Assembly (NCBI GenBank): GCA_018389105.1
Contig: JACATO010000307.1
Span: forward strand, 1,017,001 to 1,081,000
Source: Nautilus pompilius
Lineage: Eukaryota > Mollusca > Cephalopoda > Nautilida > Nautilidae
Direction of reading: 5' to 3'
Length of the DNA stretch: 64,000 nt
Shown here: one piece after another, positions 61,323 through 64,000 of the stretch
How the letters are laid out: each line of letters starts with the position of its first letter
How positions within the stretch are numbered: the stretch's first letter is position 1
The notes under the pieces: generated by a model
What the model was told of the DNA's origin: nothing
What the model saw: the letters and a program-made list of their open reading frames with translations, nothing else
Databases searched by the model: none
Program-made: the position numbers and the translations under genes

Positions 61323-63222
61323 TCAGCATAGTTATAAAAGTGATAGGAATAATTTTTGTCAGTGTTGTATAATTAATAGTATTCAATAAAAGGATGGACC
61401 AGACTACACATATATAACTTCAAATGTCAGTGAAATTGTTATTGTTGAGGAAATACTCTTTCATAGGGCTAGGAAGAAGCCCAGCTCCTAGCCAAACCAA
61501 TTAAAATGTGTTTTAGTTTGCTTCTGTTTACACAGTAACACTGTCTTTGCAATCCAGAAAGTATACTAAATTTACTTCATAGAGAACAATAACTTTTTCC
61601 TGGAGAGCTAACATGACCTTGAATTAGTGAAGGGATAGACTGTTTGTAAGACTCTTCTTTGACAAAACAAAATCAAATTTCTTATAGCTTACAATCATCA
61701 TATGAAAGTCATTATAAAAATAAGTGCTTAATATCTTGTGCTTATGAGATCAACCTAATTCAGATAGACTGCCATATTAGGTTGTCTTTAGTCACAGATT
61801 AATTCCATTTTTTATTTTTATTGTTCAATTTACACAGATTATTGCAAAGTATTTTAGTAAATTTAATAATAGTTATGAATAAATGCATATTTAAAATGTA
61901 CTGACCATGCTTGACAGACTTTTAAATTATTAAATCCTAATAATACAGATATAATGTTATTTTTCTTAACCTTGGAGACTGTTTACATGGGGTAAGCTCA
62001 AATTTATACATTTCACTAGTTTCCACAATAATGTACAAATTAGAAGATTTTTAGTACATTACTAGACTTTAATGAATCACAAACAATTAGCACTCAAGTT
62101 ATTAGTTTAGAAAAACTAAAAAAAAAAAAAGAATTTTTAGGTTTTATTTTTTTTCCTTCTAATGGCTAATGATAATGTAGAAAACAGTGTTTGTAAAGCA
62201 AAAATGGGCTTTTTACCCTTTGTATTTACCTTTGCACAATTTATAGACATTCTCACAGCATTGCATTTTTGTCTTTTTATGATATCTGAAACCTTAAATG
62301 AACATTGAATGAAAAAGTAACTTCATCATCTGCATGTTTAATTATTTTGAAGACTGCAGCACCCTCTTTGAGCCATTATTAAAAATTGTGCTTACCTAGA
62401 AAATGATACTAGATTATGGAATTTAATGCTTTGATTAGTGCCATCCAAGATGTTGTTGTACTATAGTTCTTGGACTAATCAAAAAGTACTTTATTAGCCA
62501 TTTTGATACATATGAAATGTAAAGAACAAATTTAAATTGCTAAAGAATTCAGCCTACCATCCACTTTCTTCACTGCTAGCATTCGAAAGAAGATTCCATC
62601 AGCAAATGTTCATCCAAAAAAAAAAAAAAATCATGACTCTTGTAAGAAAGAAAATCTTTCCAAAATGTTTTAGTGGAGACTCTGTGAGAAAACATTTTGG
62701 CCACATATAAAACATTTTTCTGGTGCAATTCTACCAAAGAAACCAGAAATTTTTTTATTAGTATACCATAATTTACAATGAAGACCAAAATTTTTATGAA
62801 ACTTTTCTGTTCATAAATCAGAATAATATTTATTGCAGAATATTTTATTCTTGCTAGTGAAGGAAACCCCAGCATTTGAACACAATTTTGTTTTCCAGAT
62901 AAGGAACCAGATTTAAAGAAAATTAATTAATCTTTGAAAGAGTTTTCAAAAAAATTATTATTGTATACCTGGTAAGGGTATGTAGCTAACTTGAAACACT
63001 GTGCAATGATATCCAGTTTAAAGAATATTATTAGCATTAACAATAATTACAATTTTTACAATTTGTTTTTTTTTTCCTGGAAAAGAATAGAAATGTTCTT
63101 GATTAAGCATCAGATAATCTTTTGGGTTTTTTTTAAATAAATAAACATTTTATTTTAAAATAACTATAAGAAGTAATGATAATAGTAGATTATAGAAAAT
63201 GCAGATGAATTATTTGTATTTC

Positions 63223-63252
63223 CACATCATCATCATCATCATTATTATCATT
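63223..63252. repeat. (ATC)n/(ATT)n microsatellite
   Basis: A run of ATC triplets grades into ATT triplets. Similar short ATC runs occur at 5,931-5,949 and 56,869-56,887. Confidence 0.9.
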
Positions 63253-64000
63253 AGCAGCAATAAAGGTACTTCAATTCAAGTTATATTTATCATCCTCTTT
63301 CCTAGTTCTTTCATTTCTGTAATATCATTTTCCTCATGGTATCAGCTTATGCAGATCAGGTTAAATTCCCAGTGGATATTCAATTATTCTTAAGTTCTTC
63401 TTAAAGATCCACTGTGAAATTTGTCAAAGCCATCATATGCTATATGTTTAGGCAAAGTTAATTACAATGTTTAGAAAGTTTGAGAAACCAAACTAAAACA
63501 TTATTTTGTAAATAGATTTTTTTAAATTCCAATTTTTATTTTTTTATTATTTTTTTAAAAATTCCTAATTCCTTTAATTGTACTGAAAATCTCAAGGATA
63601 AAATACAAAAGCAACCTAGTGAGCAGCTTCAGTTTCTATAACTTTCAATTCACACAAGTTTGGATTATCATCTTGCAGGCCTTTATTATTCAGAAATTTA
63701 CACTTACGCATTTGCAAAAAAATAGTTAAAGAGAAAGAATCTGTAACACAAGAATAAAACAATATGCAAGTGCGAAATGGTAATGCTTGAGAAACAAAAT
63801 ACAGCATGTTATTGTGAAAAGTCATGTTAGTAACTCATGTTCATGTTAGCATTTACATAGACAGCACTGCAGTAGCACTTTCAAAACAATCTATTAATAA
63901 CAGCAACAATGAATATGTCATAATCGTGTTCTTGTTGCTTGTTTTTGAATAGTGCATAGTTTCATAAAAATAACAACTTTTAAACATATAATATGCACAT

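Larger units (their letters stand above)
59500..64000. other. AT-rich non-coding stretch
   Basis: No exon, RNA gene or transposon recognised. Simple repeats at 61,270-61,322 and 63,223-63,252 are listed separately. Confidence 0.5.

Noticed and set aside
1-64000. CRISPR arrays, operons, ribosome binding sites, integrated prophage
   Set aside because: No spaced direct repeats or compact coding blocks. The splice signals and the animal-type transposons show this is eukaryotic DNA.

Overview
The window is 64 kb of strongly AT-rich eukaryotic nuclear DNA with almost no protein-coding host sequence. It has long intergenic or intronic stretches, A/T homopolymers, (CA)n, (TA)n and (ATC)n microsatellites, and many decayed cut-and-paste transposons. 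Nothing bacterial, viral or organellar is visible. The mix of Tc1, mariner, pogo/Tigger, hAT and piggyBac remnants, plus a LINE scrap and ribozyme-like repeats, fits an invertebrate metazoan. A mollusc, possibly a cephalopod, is my guess from the general texture only. The transposon families are too widespread to settle it.

Layout. 1-12.9 kb: non-coding, with two very old Tc1 relics (about 4.9-5.7 kb and 8.2-8.7 kb) and a short pogo-like element (7.43-7.95 kb). 12,979-13,182: the only convincing host exon, a terminal coding exon on the minus strand with a clean splice acceptor. 13.68-13.92 kb: a miniature element with perfect inverted repeats and a transposase scrap inside. 14.46-16.20 kb: a 1.74 kb element with long inverted repeats and a 342-codon DDE-like transposase ORF. 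18.63-19.65 kb: a hAT deletion derivative with a perfect 8-bp target duplication. 21.5-22.7 kb: a Tigger relic. 25.96-26.53 kb: a piggyBac-type non-autonomous element. 27.7-28.1 kb: a Tc1 relic. 32.6-33.2 kb: a hammerhead-like repeat copy and a LINE scrap. 36.5-37.3 kb: a Tc1 relic. 38.2-39.4 kb: a cecropia/Hsmar1-type mariner relic. 41.3-42.65 kb: a second Tigger relic. 49.11-50.48 kb: a second, diverged copy of the 14.5 kb element type. 54.27-55.79 kb: a nearly full-length Tc1 element. 57.48-58.78 kb: a full-length but dead mariner. The rest is AT-rich filler with a few GC-richer patches I could not classify.

The most interesting item is the pair of elements at 14,457-16,196 and 49,110-50,475. 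They share the terminal sequence CACTGGTCAACA, inverted repeats of roughly 110-120 bp, a TTA target duplication, and a homologous protein. That protein has a plausible D...D...CxxC...H...E arrangement. It is a family I would expect to be labelled an uncharacterised protein. The ends and the zinc-knuckle-like motif suggest a distant CACTA/EnSpm-like (CMC) transposon. Second is a diverged repeat pair (23.6 kb and 32.7 kb, both minus strand) whose conserved blocks coincide with the catalytic core of a type I hammerhead ribozyme, as found in Penelope-like elements.

No genes work together as a pathway here. The window is a record of repeated DNA-transposon invasions into non-coding DNA, probably partly inside or just downstream of the gene whose last exon lies at 13 kb.
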